From Hyphomicrobiaceae bacterium (lineage in GTDB: Bacteria > Pseudomonadota > Alphaproteobacteria > Rhizobiales > Hyphomicrobiaceae): a stretch of 45,457 nucleotides of DNA. Position 1 is the first letter of the stretch, and each line of letters opens with the position of its first letter. Below are positions 18,207-26,316 of the stretch, piece by piece. The notes beneath the pieces are model-generated. The model was given only the letters and a program-made list of their open reading frames with translations, ran no database searches and was not told the origin of the DNA. The stretch is from assembly GCA_022844225.1 (NCBI GenBank), contig JALHMC010000033.1:1-45457 (forward strand). The letters run 5' to 3'. Position numbers and translations under genes: made by a program.

Positions 18207-18343
18207 CTCTTGCACCTCGCGGGCCTTCACAACGCCCAGCATGAGTGATTCAACATTCGTGACGCTAGCAAATCTAGACGTCACTTGACTATACGAGTCC
18301 CGGTGATTTCACCGTCCGACCGCCGCTCGCAACCGCAATTCTC

Positions 18344-19327
18344 TTACACGGCAGGCGTCTCTCCCGCGAGCACCTTTGCCATGACCGGCCGGTCGACGTT
18401 GCCGCCAGACAGGATAACTCCAAGCCTCGATCCCGGCTTCCTGCGCCGATCCTTCAGCATGGCCGCAGTGGCTGCCGCACCAGCCCCCTCCGCCACATTG
18501 TGCGTGGTCTCATAGAGAAGTCGCATCGCATCGGCGATCTCTTCCTCCGTAACGCGCACGATGTCAGCTGCGCCACGTCCAATAACCCCCATTGCATCGG
18601 GATGCGGCTCACGACAGGCCATTCCGTCCGCGAACGTCGCAGCGCTGTTGGTTGCCACCACTCGCCCTGCCTCGAAAGACAAGGCGACGGCAGGTGCAGC
18701 ATCCGCAACAACACCGATGATCTCCGTCAGAAGTCCGAGCGCGTTGCGCGCCGCGATCAACCCCGAGATGCCCGAGCCCATGCCGATCGGGACATACACG
18801 GCGTCGAGTGGCTCAGTAGCGGTGAAGAGCTCCAGTGCATAGGTGGCCACCCCCTTGACCAGGGCCGGATGGTAGGATGGCACCATGTGCAGTCCCTCGG
18901 CCGAGGCAAGCCGTGCAGCCTCGTCCTTCGCCTCATCAAAATCCCTACCGTGTTCGATGAGTCGCGCCCCGAAAGCGCGCATAGCGGCATTTTTCTCGAC
19001 CGAGTTCCCATGTGGGACGAGAATCGTCGATGCGAGCCCCGTTGTCTTGGCAGCGCGTGCAATCGACTGCCCATGGTTGCCCCGGGTCGCAGTGATCACC
19101 CCTTTTGCCCCTACGTTGCTGCGGGCGAGTTCGTCCATATAGACTAAGCCACCGCGGATCTTGAAGGCACCTGTCGGTGTATGATTCTCGTGCTTGACCC
19201 ACACCTCCGCGCCCGCCCGCTCTCCCAACAAGGGCCAAACGTAGGCCGGCGTCGCGGGCATCTGGGAGTGCACGAGCGCCGTCGCCGCCTCGAGTTCTGA
19301 TAGGCTGAGAGCATAACGGTTGCTCAT
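18344..19327 (-). CDS. PLP-dependent threonine dehydratase-like ammonia-lyase
   Basis: A fold-type II PLP enzyme of 327 residues. The Schiff-base lysine is Lys56 in TPTGAFKIRGG, the substrate loop is TRGNHGQS (81-88) and the phosphate-binding loop is GMGSG (182-186). This set matches threonine/serine dehydratases and hydroxyaspartate ammonia-lyases. There is no C-terminal ACT-like regulatory domain, so it resembles the short catabolic type. The precise amino acid substrate is not determined. Start ATG 19327 follows GAGGTATCCC, with GAGG about six bases upstream. Confidence 0.88.
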   Translation of the reverse strand: MSNRYALSLSELEAATALVHSQMPATPAYVWPLLGERAGAEVWVKHENHTPTGAFKIRGGLVYMDELARSNVGAKGVITATRGNHGQSIARAAKTTGLASTILVPHGNSVEKNAAMRAFGARLIEHGRDFDEAKDEAARLASAEGLHMVPSYHPALVKGVATYALELFTATEPLDAVYVPIGMGSGISGLIAARNALGLLTEIIGVVADAAPAVALSFEAGRVVATNSAATFADGMACREPHPDAMGVIGRGAADIVRVTEEEIADAMRLLYETTHNVAEGAGAAATAAMLKDRRRKPGSRLGVILSGGNVDRPVMAKVLAGETPAV

Positions 19328-19473
19328 GGGATACCTCCTCGGGCCTCACTCGAAGCGCTACCACGTGGGCCGTTGCTGTCGCACCAGCGGTGCATGTCTG
19401 CGTCAATCTGCGCAATCCCAGCACCAGGTCGGACCGGGACTTATCACGCCGAATTCTTACAGGGGACCCGATC

Positions 19474-20064
19474 ATGTCGATGAGTGAAATTTCGGACTTG
19501 AAGGCTACTGAGGATAACCGCTCCAAGTGGATCGGCGTCTATGTCGGTGTTCTCGCCACATTGCTTGCTATATGCGGCGTCGGCGGCGGCAACGCGTCCA
19601 AGGACGCGACACGCGCCAACATCGAGGTGACCAACATGTGGGCGTTCTTCCAGGCAAAAAACGTCCGTCGCACGGTATTCTCCCTCGCAGGCGAGGAACT
19701 CGAACTGATGCTCGCCGTAAACGGGACCATGTCGCCTGAGGCACGCCAGGCAGTCCAGGACAAGATCAAAAGCTACCGCGACACCGTCGCCGCCTTCAGC
19801 AGCGACAAACAACGCAATGAAGGCTTGGACGAACTGTTCCAGCGCGCCAAAGCACTCGAGGCCGAGCGTGACATTGCATTACGCAAGGATCCCTACTTCG
19901 ATCTTTCCCAGGCTCTACTCCAAATCGCCATAGTACTGGCCTCGGTGGCCTTGATCGCAGGTACCGACGCACTCCTCATGGCGAGCTTCGCCTTGGCCGG
20001 AGCCGGTACTTTTCTCATGATCAACGGCTTCACGCTCTGGTTCGCGCTGCCCATTCTCGGCTAA
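19474..20064 (+). CDS. DUF4337 family membrane protein
   Basis: A 196-residue protein with one N-terminal membrane helix (about 19-37), a middle charged helical region (about 45-145) and two C-terminal helices (about 150-195). The segment ASKDATRANIEVTNMWAFFQ is characteristic of DUF4337, whose function is unknown. Start ATG 19474 has AGGGGA upstream; ATG 19480 is a near alternative. Its TAA overlaps the TAG of the convergent metallophosphoesterase gene by four bases (20061-20064). Confidence 0.88.
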   Translation: MSMSEISDLKATEDNRSKWIGVYVGVLATLLAICGVGGGNASKDATRANIEVTNMWAFFQAKNVRRTVFSLAGEELELMLAVNGTMSPEARQAVQDKIKSYRDTVAAFSSDKQRNEGLDELFQRAKALEAERDIALRKDPYFDLSQALLQIAIVLASVALIAGTDALLMASFALAGAGTFLMINGFTLWFALPILG

Positions 20065-20948
20065 CCGAGAGGTCGCGGAGGCAGCTTGGTGACCGTCCCG
20101 TACATGTCGGACCAGAGTCCCGTATCGTGCGTGAACAGCCGCGGCGGCTCCACCAGCCGGTGTGAGATCTGACGTCCTTCGAGCGTCCACTCGACAAAGC
20201 CTGATCGCGCGAAGCCGCCGAAGTGCCTCTGCCACTTGGCGATGTTCACAAATGACGTGCACGGCGCCCACACGATCTCGATATTGCGCCATGTCATGCG
20301 CCGGTAGACGTGCAGATGTCCGCACGCGATGACGCGAACGCCGCCGCTCTGGCAGGTCTCGAGAAATGCAAGCCGGCCGTCGAATGGGATGCTGGAGGTC
20401 GTCGCCTGACGATCATCCGCCTCGTCCACAAAGGGCGGCATGTGCATGAATACGACGACGGGCCGTTCTCCCCGTGTCTCGAGCGCCTCCGCAAGGAACG
20501 CAGCTTGCTGAGCCTCTTCAGGCCGGCGGCTGTCGAAAAGCGAAGTATCGAGCCCAACAATCCGCCAGTGAGCGACGTCCTCGGCCCACCATAGCGGCCC
20601 GAATTGGCGCTTCCACGCTGCCAACCGTGCATCTGTCAAAGGCTGATCGAGCCGGGAATGCCGCGGCGCCTCGCCGACGTCGTGATTGCCAGGAATGATG
20701 CGCCAAGGCGCCTCGAACCGTTCCAGTTCCGCCCTGGCGAACGACAGATCGGCCTCGCAGACCGGTCCATTGAACGACACATCCCCGGAATGGATGACGA
20801 GATCAGGCCGTAGCGCATTCACCTCGTCGACCAGCACACGAAAATTGTCGACGAAGTAACTGTGCGTCGCCGATAGGTGCGTGTCGGAGATCTGCACTAT
20901 GCGAAAAGGCTCGCAGCCGCGAGCTGCCACGCGCGTGTCCTGCCCCAT
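20061..20948 (-). CDS. Calcineurin-like metallophosphoesterase
   Basis: The di-metal phosphoesterase motifs appear in order: DTH (22-24), SGD (54-56), GNHD (87-90), HMPP in the middle and CGHLHVYR near residue 210. This is the set used by CpdA-type cyclic nucleotide phosphodiesterases and related enzymes. Substrate is not readable. I chose ATG 20948 (MGQDTRV), with GAGGCG before it; the frame continues to 20978 without gain. No signal peptide is present, so it is likely cytoplasmic. Confidence 0.88.
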   Translation of the reverse strand: MGQDTRVAARGCEPFRIVQISDTHLSATHSYFVDNFRVLVDEVNALRPDLVIHSGDVSFNGPVCEADLSFARAELERFEAPWRIIPGNHDVGEAPRHSRLDQPLTDARLAAWKRQFGPLWWAEDVAHWRIVGLDTSLFDSRRPEEAQQAAFLAEALETRGERPVVVFMHMPPFVDEADDRQATTSSIPFDGRLAFLETCQSGGVRVIACGHLHVYRRMTWRNIEIVWAPCTSFVNIAKWQRHFGGFARSGFVEWTLEGRQISHRLVEPPRLFTHDTGLWSDMYGTVTKLPPRPLG

Positions 20949-21047
20949 GATCGCCTCGCCACTACTTTGGATCGCCAAGCCTCATTGTAGAGGCTCGCGA
21001 CCCGGATGGCGATCAGTGCTGCGGTGTTTGCCCGTGGCGGATCCAAA

Positions 21048-21344
21048 TTACTCCGCGGCGTCGAGCATCTCGTCCGGCATCTGCATCGACGGTCCGTCGG
21101 CCAACATGCCAAGGGCGTGCAGATACGTCTCCAGAAGCGCCTCTTCCTCTGTACGCTCGGCCTTGGGCTTCTTCCTGAGCGAGATCACTTTCTTCATGAT
21201 CTTCGGATCGAACCCCTCGGACTTCGCCTCGAGGAACTTGTCGCGGATATCGGCTGCCAGCGCCTTCTTCTCCTCCTCGAGTCGCTCGATCTGCTCGATG
21301 TACTGGCGGAGCTGGTTTTGGGAGGAGGCCTGCAGCGTCGTCAT
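21048..21344 (-). CDS. gapR: GapR (DUF2312) nucleoid-associated protein
   Basis: GapR binds overtwisted, AT-rich DNA ahead of replication and transcription and helps type II topoisomerases; it is confined largely to alphaproteobacteria. The 98-residue product has the conserved helical core RQYIEQIERLEEEKKALAAD and IRDKFLEAKSEGFDPKIMKK followed by ISLRKK. Start ATG 21344 gives the family N-terminus, with GAGGG nine bases before it; the open frame upstream (to 21479) is not conserved. It is 99 bases upstream of the metallophosphoesterase on the same strand. Confidence 0.95.
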   Translation of the reverse strand: MTTLQASSQNQLRQYIEQIERLEEEKKALAADIRDKFLEAKSEGFDPKIMKKVISLRKKPKAERTEEEALLETYLHALGMLADGPSMQMPDEMLDAAE

Positions 21345-21514
21345 GTCGTGTGCCCTCGGTCGTTTTACGTTTGGTTGAAGGCTACGCATCCGTTTGGCGT
21401 GATCAAGGCCATTGGGTTGCCTCTCCCGCCAATTCACACCCCGCTTGCCTCGATCGCGAGATCGCTTGACAGTGACCATAACGCGCCGCGACGTCCGCCA
21501 TCGGAGTATTCCAA

Positions 21515-22603
21515 ATGCAGCAAGCGCAGCCCACTTTCCGCCCCCTCGAGGGCGTGAAGGTGATCGATATCAGTCATGTCATCGCCGGACCGTTCGCCAC
21601 GTTCCACCTCACCCAGATGGGCGCCGACGTCCTCAAGATCGAAAGTCCGGCCGGCGACGTGATGCGGCGCGGAGCCCGCGGCCCCCAGGCCTTCGTCGCT
21701 CTCAACGCCGGCAAGCGCAAACTGCGCCTCGACCTGAGCACGCCTGAGAATCTTGCGCGCATAAAGGCCGAGATCGCCGGGGCCGATATCTTCGTCGACA
21801 ACCTTCGTCCCGGCGCCAGTGAGCGCCTCGGCCTTGGCTGGACGGCCATGAACGCGCTCAACCCCCGCTTGATCTACTGCTCGATCTCCGGTTTCGGCCG
21901 CGACACCGGCCGCTCGGCCTACGACCACGTCGTACAAGCTGCAACGGGCATGACGCTCGCCTCAGGTGCCGAGACCGATCCGCCTCAGAAGATCGGCTTT
22001 CCGCTGATCGACGCGGGTGCCGGGATCATCGCAGCCCTCGCCATCGTCTCGGCACTCCGCGAGCGCGACCGCCGCGGCGCCGGCATGTTGATCGACGTTT
22101 CAATGGCCGGCGCAGCACTGCAGCTGATGTATCCGCTGACCTGCGAGGCGCTCACGGACGGTACGCGCCCCGTGCGCCAGGGAAGTCAGGCCTTCTCTGG
22201 CAGCCCCGCCGCGGATCTCTTCCCGACCCGTGATGGCGGCCAGATCGCTTTTGCAGCCAACACACCCCGACAGTTCCTGGCCCTCCTCGGCGTGCTCGGC
22301 ATCGCAGACCTCGCGAACGACCCGACGCTCTTCGAGAAGCCGCTGACTGCCGACGCTCCGGCAGCCTTTCTCCGCGCCAAGGACCCACCAGCTGTCAAGG
22401 CGCGCCTCTCGGCGGAAACGCGACGTCACGACGGTGCTGACATCGAACGCCGCTGCGCTGAGGCGCGGGTTCCCGCTGCTGTCGTGCGCCCGCTGGACGT
22501 CTTCGCTCGCGAAGCGGTTGCAGCCGGCCACCTCGTCACCACCAACCTCGAGGACGAGGGTACCCGCGTTGTCTCGCCGGGGTTGGGATTCAAAGTGTCC
22601 TGA
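21515..22603 (+). CDS. CaiB/BaiF family CoA transferase
   Basis: A family III CoA transferase, 362 residues. Typical motifs are LEGVKVIDISHVIAGPFAT (11-29), GADVLKIESPAGD, LNAGKRKLRLDL and FGRDTGRSAYDHVVQA. The aspartate of PLIDAGAGI lies at the position of the catalytic Asp that carries the glutamyl-CoA anhydride. Such enzymes move CoA between acyl-CoAs and free acids, or act as racemases; which acid is unknown. The start is ATG 21515. It is slightly short at the C-terminus compared with many relatives (about 390-400), but no frameshift is apparent. It is convergent with the carbamoyltransferase gene, 10 bases apart. Confidence 0.9.
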   Translation: MQQAQPTFRPLEGVKVIDISHVIAGPFATFHLTQMGADVLKIESPAGDVMRRGARGPQAFVALNAGKRKLRLDLSTPENLARIKAEIAGADIFVDNLRPGASERLGLGWTAMNALNPRLIYCSISGFGRDTGRSAYDHVVQAATGMTLASGAETDPPQKIGFPLIDAGAGIIAALAIVSALRERDRRGAGMLIDVSMAGAALQLMYPLTCEALTDGTRPVRQGSQAFSGSPAADLFPTRDGGQIAFAANTPRQFLALLGVLGIADLANDPTLFEKPLTADAPAAFLRAKDPPAVKARLSAETRRHDGADIERRCAEARVPAAVVRPLDVFAREAVAAGHLVTTNLEDEGTRVVSPGLGFKVS

Positions 22604-22612
22604 CATTGTCGG

Positions 22613-24382
22613 CTACTCGCCACCGCGCGTGTTGACCTCGATCACTTCGAAGCCACGGCGGGCGCGCTCGACCGAAGCAACGGGACGCGCCGTCGTGTAA
22701 TAGTTTCCGAGCACCAGCACATCCATGTCCGTCCGGAGAAAGCACGAGATCGCCTCTTCCGGCCGCGTCACGATCGGCTCCTGCTTGTTGAAGCTGGTAT
22801 TGAGCAGAACCGGAACACCCGTGATCTGTCCGAACCGCTCGATCAATGCGTGGTAACGGGGGTTAGCCGTTCGTGAGATCGTCTGGATGCGCGCCGTACC
22901 GTCGACATGCACGGCCGCTGGAATTCGTGGCGCGGCCGCCGCCCGAACGCGGGGGGCCATGGTCATGAACGGGTCAGGCTGTTCGATCTCGAAGAACTCA
23001 CCCGCCCCTTCTTCCAGAACCGACGGCGCGAATGGTCGGAAGGGCTCGCGGAACTTTACCCGCCGATTGATGGTGTCACGCACATCGGGCCTCAGCGGCG
23101 ACGCGAGGATCGAGCGATTTCCGAGCGCCCGTGGCCCGATTTCGTATCGACCCTGGTACCAGCCGACGATCCGCCCATCGGCCAGATTCTGGGCGACCCG
23201 CTTTATCAACTCGGCGTCACTCAGCCGCTCATAGGCGAGGCCAGCGTCACCGAGAGCCTGCTCGATCTCCCGGTCGCTATAGGCTAGCCCATGATAGGCA
23301 TGGTCCATCGGGGTGCCTCGCGGCCGACCCAGCGTCTGGTGCCAATGCCACAGCGCGCTGCCGAGCGGCGCTCCCGTATCAGAGGCGCACGGCGGCACCC
23401 AGATCCGATCGAAGCCAGCCTCGCGAACGAGGCGCGCATTGGCGACGCAATTGAGCGCCACACCGCCGACCAGACACAGATTGCGAGACGGAAACTGGCG
23501 GCGTGCCGACTTCGCCACGTGCAGCACGACGTCTTCCGTCATGGCCTGGAGCGCAAAGGCAAGATCGTGATGATGCGACGTAAGCGGCTCACCTCTTTTT
23601 CTTGCTGGCCCGAACGCATCGAGGAATTTTTGCCGGAAAGGTCGGATCATGCCGAACGTATCGTAGCTGAAATAGCTCATATCGGCTTTGAAACGGCCAT
23701 CCGGCTCGAGCCGGACCACTTTCCTGAATTCGTTGGCGAGGCGATCGCTGCCCAGCGCTGCCAGCGCCATCACCGTGCCTTCCTCGAAGGCCTCGAAGCC
23801 GAGATGCCGCGTCACGAATGTGTAAATCATGCCGAGGCTGTCGAAGAAATCGCCGTGCCAGCGCCTCTCGAGTCCGTTCCCGGTACCAGTGAATACACTC
23901 GTTGCTGCATCGTCGCCAAAGCCGTCCATCACGATGACGGTCGCATCCTCGAACGGCGACACGAAGAACATCGCCGCATGCGATTCGTGATGCCCGACGT
24001 TTACGATCTTGGGCAGTCGCTCGCCCGGCAGAAATTTTCGGGCATCCATCCGCAGCCAGAAATTCAGCGTGATCACACCGCTATCCTGGGTCGTGTGCGC
24101 GCTCGGACGGATCAAATTGAGGCTCGACGGAAAGCGACGAAAAATCACCTTCGTGAAGGTGCGTTTCAGACGTGTCGTATCCCATGGCGTGGTCACGACA
24201 TCGAAATCGGCTAGCCGCGATCCCGTCTCGCGAAGCAATGCCTCGATCGACTTCTGCGGGAACTGCAGCGTGTGCTTTTCCCGATTGTGCCGCTCCTCCT
24301 CGAGAACGTACCGAATCTCCCCGTTCTCAATAAGCGCGACCCCCGTGTCGTGGGTCTGGCTGACAAGACCGAGGATCCGCAT
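22613..24382 (-). CDS. Carbamoyltransferase (NodU/CmcH family)
   Basis: From ATG 24382 (MRILGLVSQTHDTGVALIENG) the 589-residue protein shows an ASKHA-type N-terminal half with GHHESHAAMFFVSPF and VIVMDGFGDD. The C-terminal half has GRYEIGPRALGNRSILA and LLNTSFNKQEPIV, the NodU/CmcH signatures. These enzymes transfer carbamoyl from carbamoyl phosphate, through carbamoyl-AMP, to sugars, antibiotics or Nod factors. No sugar or antibiotic genes are adjacent, so the acceptor is unknown. The frame continues to 24460, but the family starts at the chosen Met. It is divergent from the selenoprotein gene. Confidence 0.93.
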   Translation of the reverse strand: MRILGLVSQTHDTGVALIENGEIRYVLEEERHNREKHTLQFPQKSIEALLRETGSRLADFDVVTTPWDTTRLKRTFTKVIFRRFPSSLNLIRPSAHTTQDSGVITLNFWLRMDARKFLPGERLPKIVNVGHHESHAAMFFVSPFEDATVIVMDGFGDDAATSVFTGTGNGLERRWHGDFFDSLGMIYTFVTRHLGFEAFEEGTVMALAALGSDRLANEFRKVVRLEPDGRFKADMSYFSYDTFGMIRPFRQKFLDAFGPARKRGEPLTSHHHDLAFALQAMTEDVVLHVAKSARRQFPSRNLCLVGGVALNCVANARLVREAGFDRIWVPPCASDTGAPLGSALWHWHQTLGRPRGTPMDHAYHGLAYSDREIEQALGDAGLAYERLSDAELIKRVAQNLADGRIVGWYQGRYEIGPRALGNRSILASPLRPDVRDTINRRVKFREPFRPFAPSVLEEGAGEFFEIEQPDPFMTMAPRVRAAAAPRIPAAVHVDGTARIQTISRTANPRYHALIERFGQITGVPVLLNTSFNKQEPIVTRPEEAISCFLRTDMDVLVLGNYYTTARPVASVERARRGFEVIEVNTRGGE

Positions 24383-24723
24383 CTGGTGAGAACTCCGCTG
24401 ACGGTCGCTGCGAGGGTAAGTTTCTTTTGCGTCAGGCGGGACCGTGCCCCCTCGGATCAATTTTTATAGCTTACCGGCCGATCCGCTCATCCATTTGAGG
24501 GCGAGGCCGATCCCCTAAAAATCATCATGATGAGACAACCTCCAGTTATCAAGAGAGAATACTCAAGGCTGACTGTCCCTTCTTATAAGATTCGGGGAGT
24601 TGCAGGCGGGACGGGTGGAGAACGGGACTCGGGCTGGTGCACCGCCGCGAACACGCCTAGATTAACGGAGTTGCCCGACCATCAGCGGTCGGGAGGCGAC
24701 TCCGAGATCATCATGGAGGTGTC
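24383..24723. other. Intergenic region between carbamoyltransferase and UGSC selenoprotein genes
   Basis: About 340 bases, relatively AT-rich around 24459-24600, where promoters for both divergent genes should lie. An ORF crosses it (24527-24727) but has no family features or ribosome-binding site. A 7-bp hairpin lies at 24674-24693. The mini-ORF ATG-GAG-GTG-TCT-TGA (24713-24727) overlaps the ribosome-binding site and the TTG start of the next gene. Confidence 0.55.
24674..24693 (+). promoter_or_regulatory. Hairpin in the leader of the UGSC gene
   Basis: CCCGACC and GGTCGGG form a perfect 7-bp stem with a 6-nt loop. The 3' arm ends in GGG, which begins the GGGAGG at 24691-24696. The main ribosome-binding site GGAGG is at 24715-24719, outside the stem. 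It may influence translation or be an attenuation element; function is inferred only. Confidence 0.45.
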
Positions 24724-25257
24724 TTGAAGACGATGGATAGCAGAACTCTGCTCGACCCGACGGGCGAGCATGCACCCGCGAACCGCAAACAAACGGTACG
24801 CCCTGGAACCCTTGACGGCATCACCGTTGGACTTCTCGACATCGGCAAGGCGCGCGGTGACGTGTTCCTGAACCGCCTCGCGGAGCGGCTGACGGATCGC
24901 GGCATCACGGTCAAGCGTTACGCCAAGCCGACGCCGAGCCGCCTTGTGTCCACTGACACCAAACACAAGATGACGTCGGAGGTGCAGGCGGCGATTATCG
25001 GCCTCGCAGATTGAGGCTCGTGTACAACGTGCAGTTTGCACGACGGATCCAATCTCGACCTCTCCGGTGTCCCGGCGCTCATCGTTGCAACAACGGCCTT
25101 CACGCAGGCCGCTGACGTCCAGTCCAAAGCTCTCGGCTACGAGCCGACCATGGTGTGGGTGCCTCACCCCATCCAGGACCGCACCGATGCTGAGCTAACG
25201 GCACTTGCTGACAAGCATTGCGACGAGATCCTCTCGAAGATGGTCGCAGCCGGCTGA
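24724..25257 (+). CDS. UGSC-family selenoprotein, in-frame TGA read as selenocysteine
   Basis: Read through a TGA at 25012-25014, one frame gives 177 residues. The N-terminal part ends in IIGLAD, then U-G-S-C-T-T-C-S, then LHDGSNLDLSGVPALIVATT and PTMVWVPHPIQ. This is the pattern of the UGSC (seleno)protein family, where the first residue of the motif is Sec or Cys; the family function is not established, although the U-x-x-C motif suggests redox chemistry. Sec is residue 97. The same frame continues 80 codons past TGA with family-like sequence, and a hairpin follows (25028-25042). SelD in this window supports selenium use. The start is TTG 24724 (GGAGG four bases before) or ATG 24733. Standard annotation would split it into two false genes. 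The enoyl-CoA hydratase gene follows, 90 bases on. Confidence 0.9.
25012..25042 (+). promoter_or_regulatory. UGA codon with putative bacterial SECIS hairpin
   Basis: TGA (25012-25014) is followed by a 13-nt spacer and a perfect hairpin CGTGCA (25028-25033), loop GTT, TGCACG (25037-25042). The apical loop starts with G and lies 20 nt after the UGA, within the usual bacterial range. A competing pairing TCGTG/CACGA exists at 25018-25022 and 25039-25043. Confidence 0.7.
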
Positions 25258-25267
25258 CGACGCCCTC

Positions 25268-25316
25268 CCCCTCATCTCGTCCTCCCCCATGTAAGGGGGG
25301 CAGGCGGGTTGAGGGG
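25268..25316. repeat. Nested palindrome, interspersed-repeat-like
   Basis: An outer pair CCCCTCA/TGAGGGG (25268-25274, 25310-25316) encloses a C-rich/G-rich inner pair (CCCCC at 25284-25288 with GGGGG at 25295-25300). The core around CCATGTAAGGGG resembles intergenic palindromes widespread in Hyphomicrobiales. It may also end selenoprotein transcription, although no T run follows. Confidence 0.6.
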
Positions 25317-25347
25317 ATTGGTACGCTCCTGCCTTCGGAAATCACGC

Positions 25348-26172
25348 ATGACTTTCCAGCACATCAAATTCGACATCGAAGGCCCTGTGGCCACGCTTGC
25401 GTTCAACCGCCCGCAGGTCCTCAACGCCTTCCATAATGAAGCAATGGACGAATGCGTTGCCGCATTGAAGCAGATTGCTGAGGAAGACACCGTCCGCGCC
25501 GTCCTCGTGCGTGGCGAGGGCCGCGCCTTTTCCGCCGGCTTTGACATGAAAGCGTCAGCCGAGCGCGATATGTCTACCGTGGACAAGGTCCGGGCTCAGA
25601 TGGAGCGCCAGTTCGATTTCATCATGGCGTTCTGGGATTGCCCAAAGCCGACCATTGCGCTGGCCCACGGCTTTTGCATGGCGGGCGCTTTCGAGGTGGC
25701 CCTCGCCTGCGACATCACCATCGCTGCCGAAGGCACCCGCTTCGGGGAGCCCGAGGTTCGGTTCGGCACGGGCATTGTCGCCATGCTGCTTCCGTGGACT
25801 GTACTGTCCAAGCACGCCAAGGAAATGCTGCTCACCGGTAACGACAAGATGGACGCAGCCCGTGCGCATCAGATCGGCATCGTCAATCACGTCGTTCCCG
25901 CCGAAGAGCTGATTCCGTTTGGCCGCCGCATGGCCCTCGACATCGCCGCTGCAGCCGGTCCATCGGTGTTTTTCACGAAGCGCGCCATGAACCGCACCTA
26001 CGAGATCATGGGCATGCGTGACGCCCTCCGTGCCTCCCTCGATATCGACGTCATTCTCAATTCCACTCCGAGCCCCGAGAAAGCCGAATTTGCACGCATC
26101 CGCAAGGAGCAGGGCCTGAAGGCTGCTCTGGCTTGGCGCGATGGACGTTTCTCGGACCACAAAGGCGGCTGA
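25348..26172 (+). CDS. Enoyl-CoA hydratase/isomerase family protein
   Basis: A crotonase-fold protein of 274 residues, with AFNRPQVLNAFHNEAMDE near the N-terminus, RGEGRAFSAGFDMKA (oxyanion-hole region, about 53-67) and HGFCMAGAFEVALACDITIA. The usual catalytic Glu pair of hydratases is only partly recognisable (FGEPEVRFGTG region), so isomerase, hydrolase or lyase activity is possible. The start is ATG 25348 with a weak GGAA. It lies 90 bases after the selenoprotein on the same strand; with the CoA transferase nearby this hints at acyl-CoA breakdown, but a shared operon is not proven. Confidence 0.88.
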   Translation: MTFQHIKFDIEGPVATLAFNRPQVLNAFHNEAMDECVAALKQIAEEDTVRAVLVRGEGRAFSAGFDMKASAERDMSTVDKVRAQMERQFDFIMAFWDCPKPTIALAHGFCMAGAFEVALACDITIAAEGTRFGEPEVRFGTGIVAMLLPWTVLSKHAKEMLLTGNDKMDAARAHQIGIVNHVVPAEELIPFGRRMALDIAAAAGPSVFFTKRAMNRTYEIMGMRDALRASLDIDVILNSTPSPEKAEFARIRKEQGLKAALAWRDGRFSDHKGG

Positions 26173-26316
26173 CGCAGCGGAGCCGCCAATTCTCCCCAAA
26201 AGCGCCCCATCACGGCGAAGGCGAATGGCCGAACGCAAGAGCCGCCAGCTTTGGATCCATCCTCCGTCATCGTGCGTTACGCCTACTGTGCGTTTAACGC
26301 CGACCGGAGACTGTGA

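Noticed and set aside
24724..25257. Pseudogene caused by a nonsense mutation
   Set aside because: The TGA is exactly at the family's Sec/Cys position, is followed by a hairpin, and the frame beyond it is intact.
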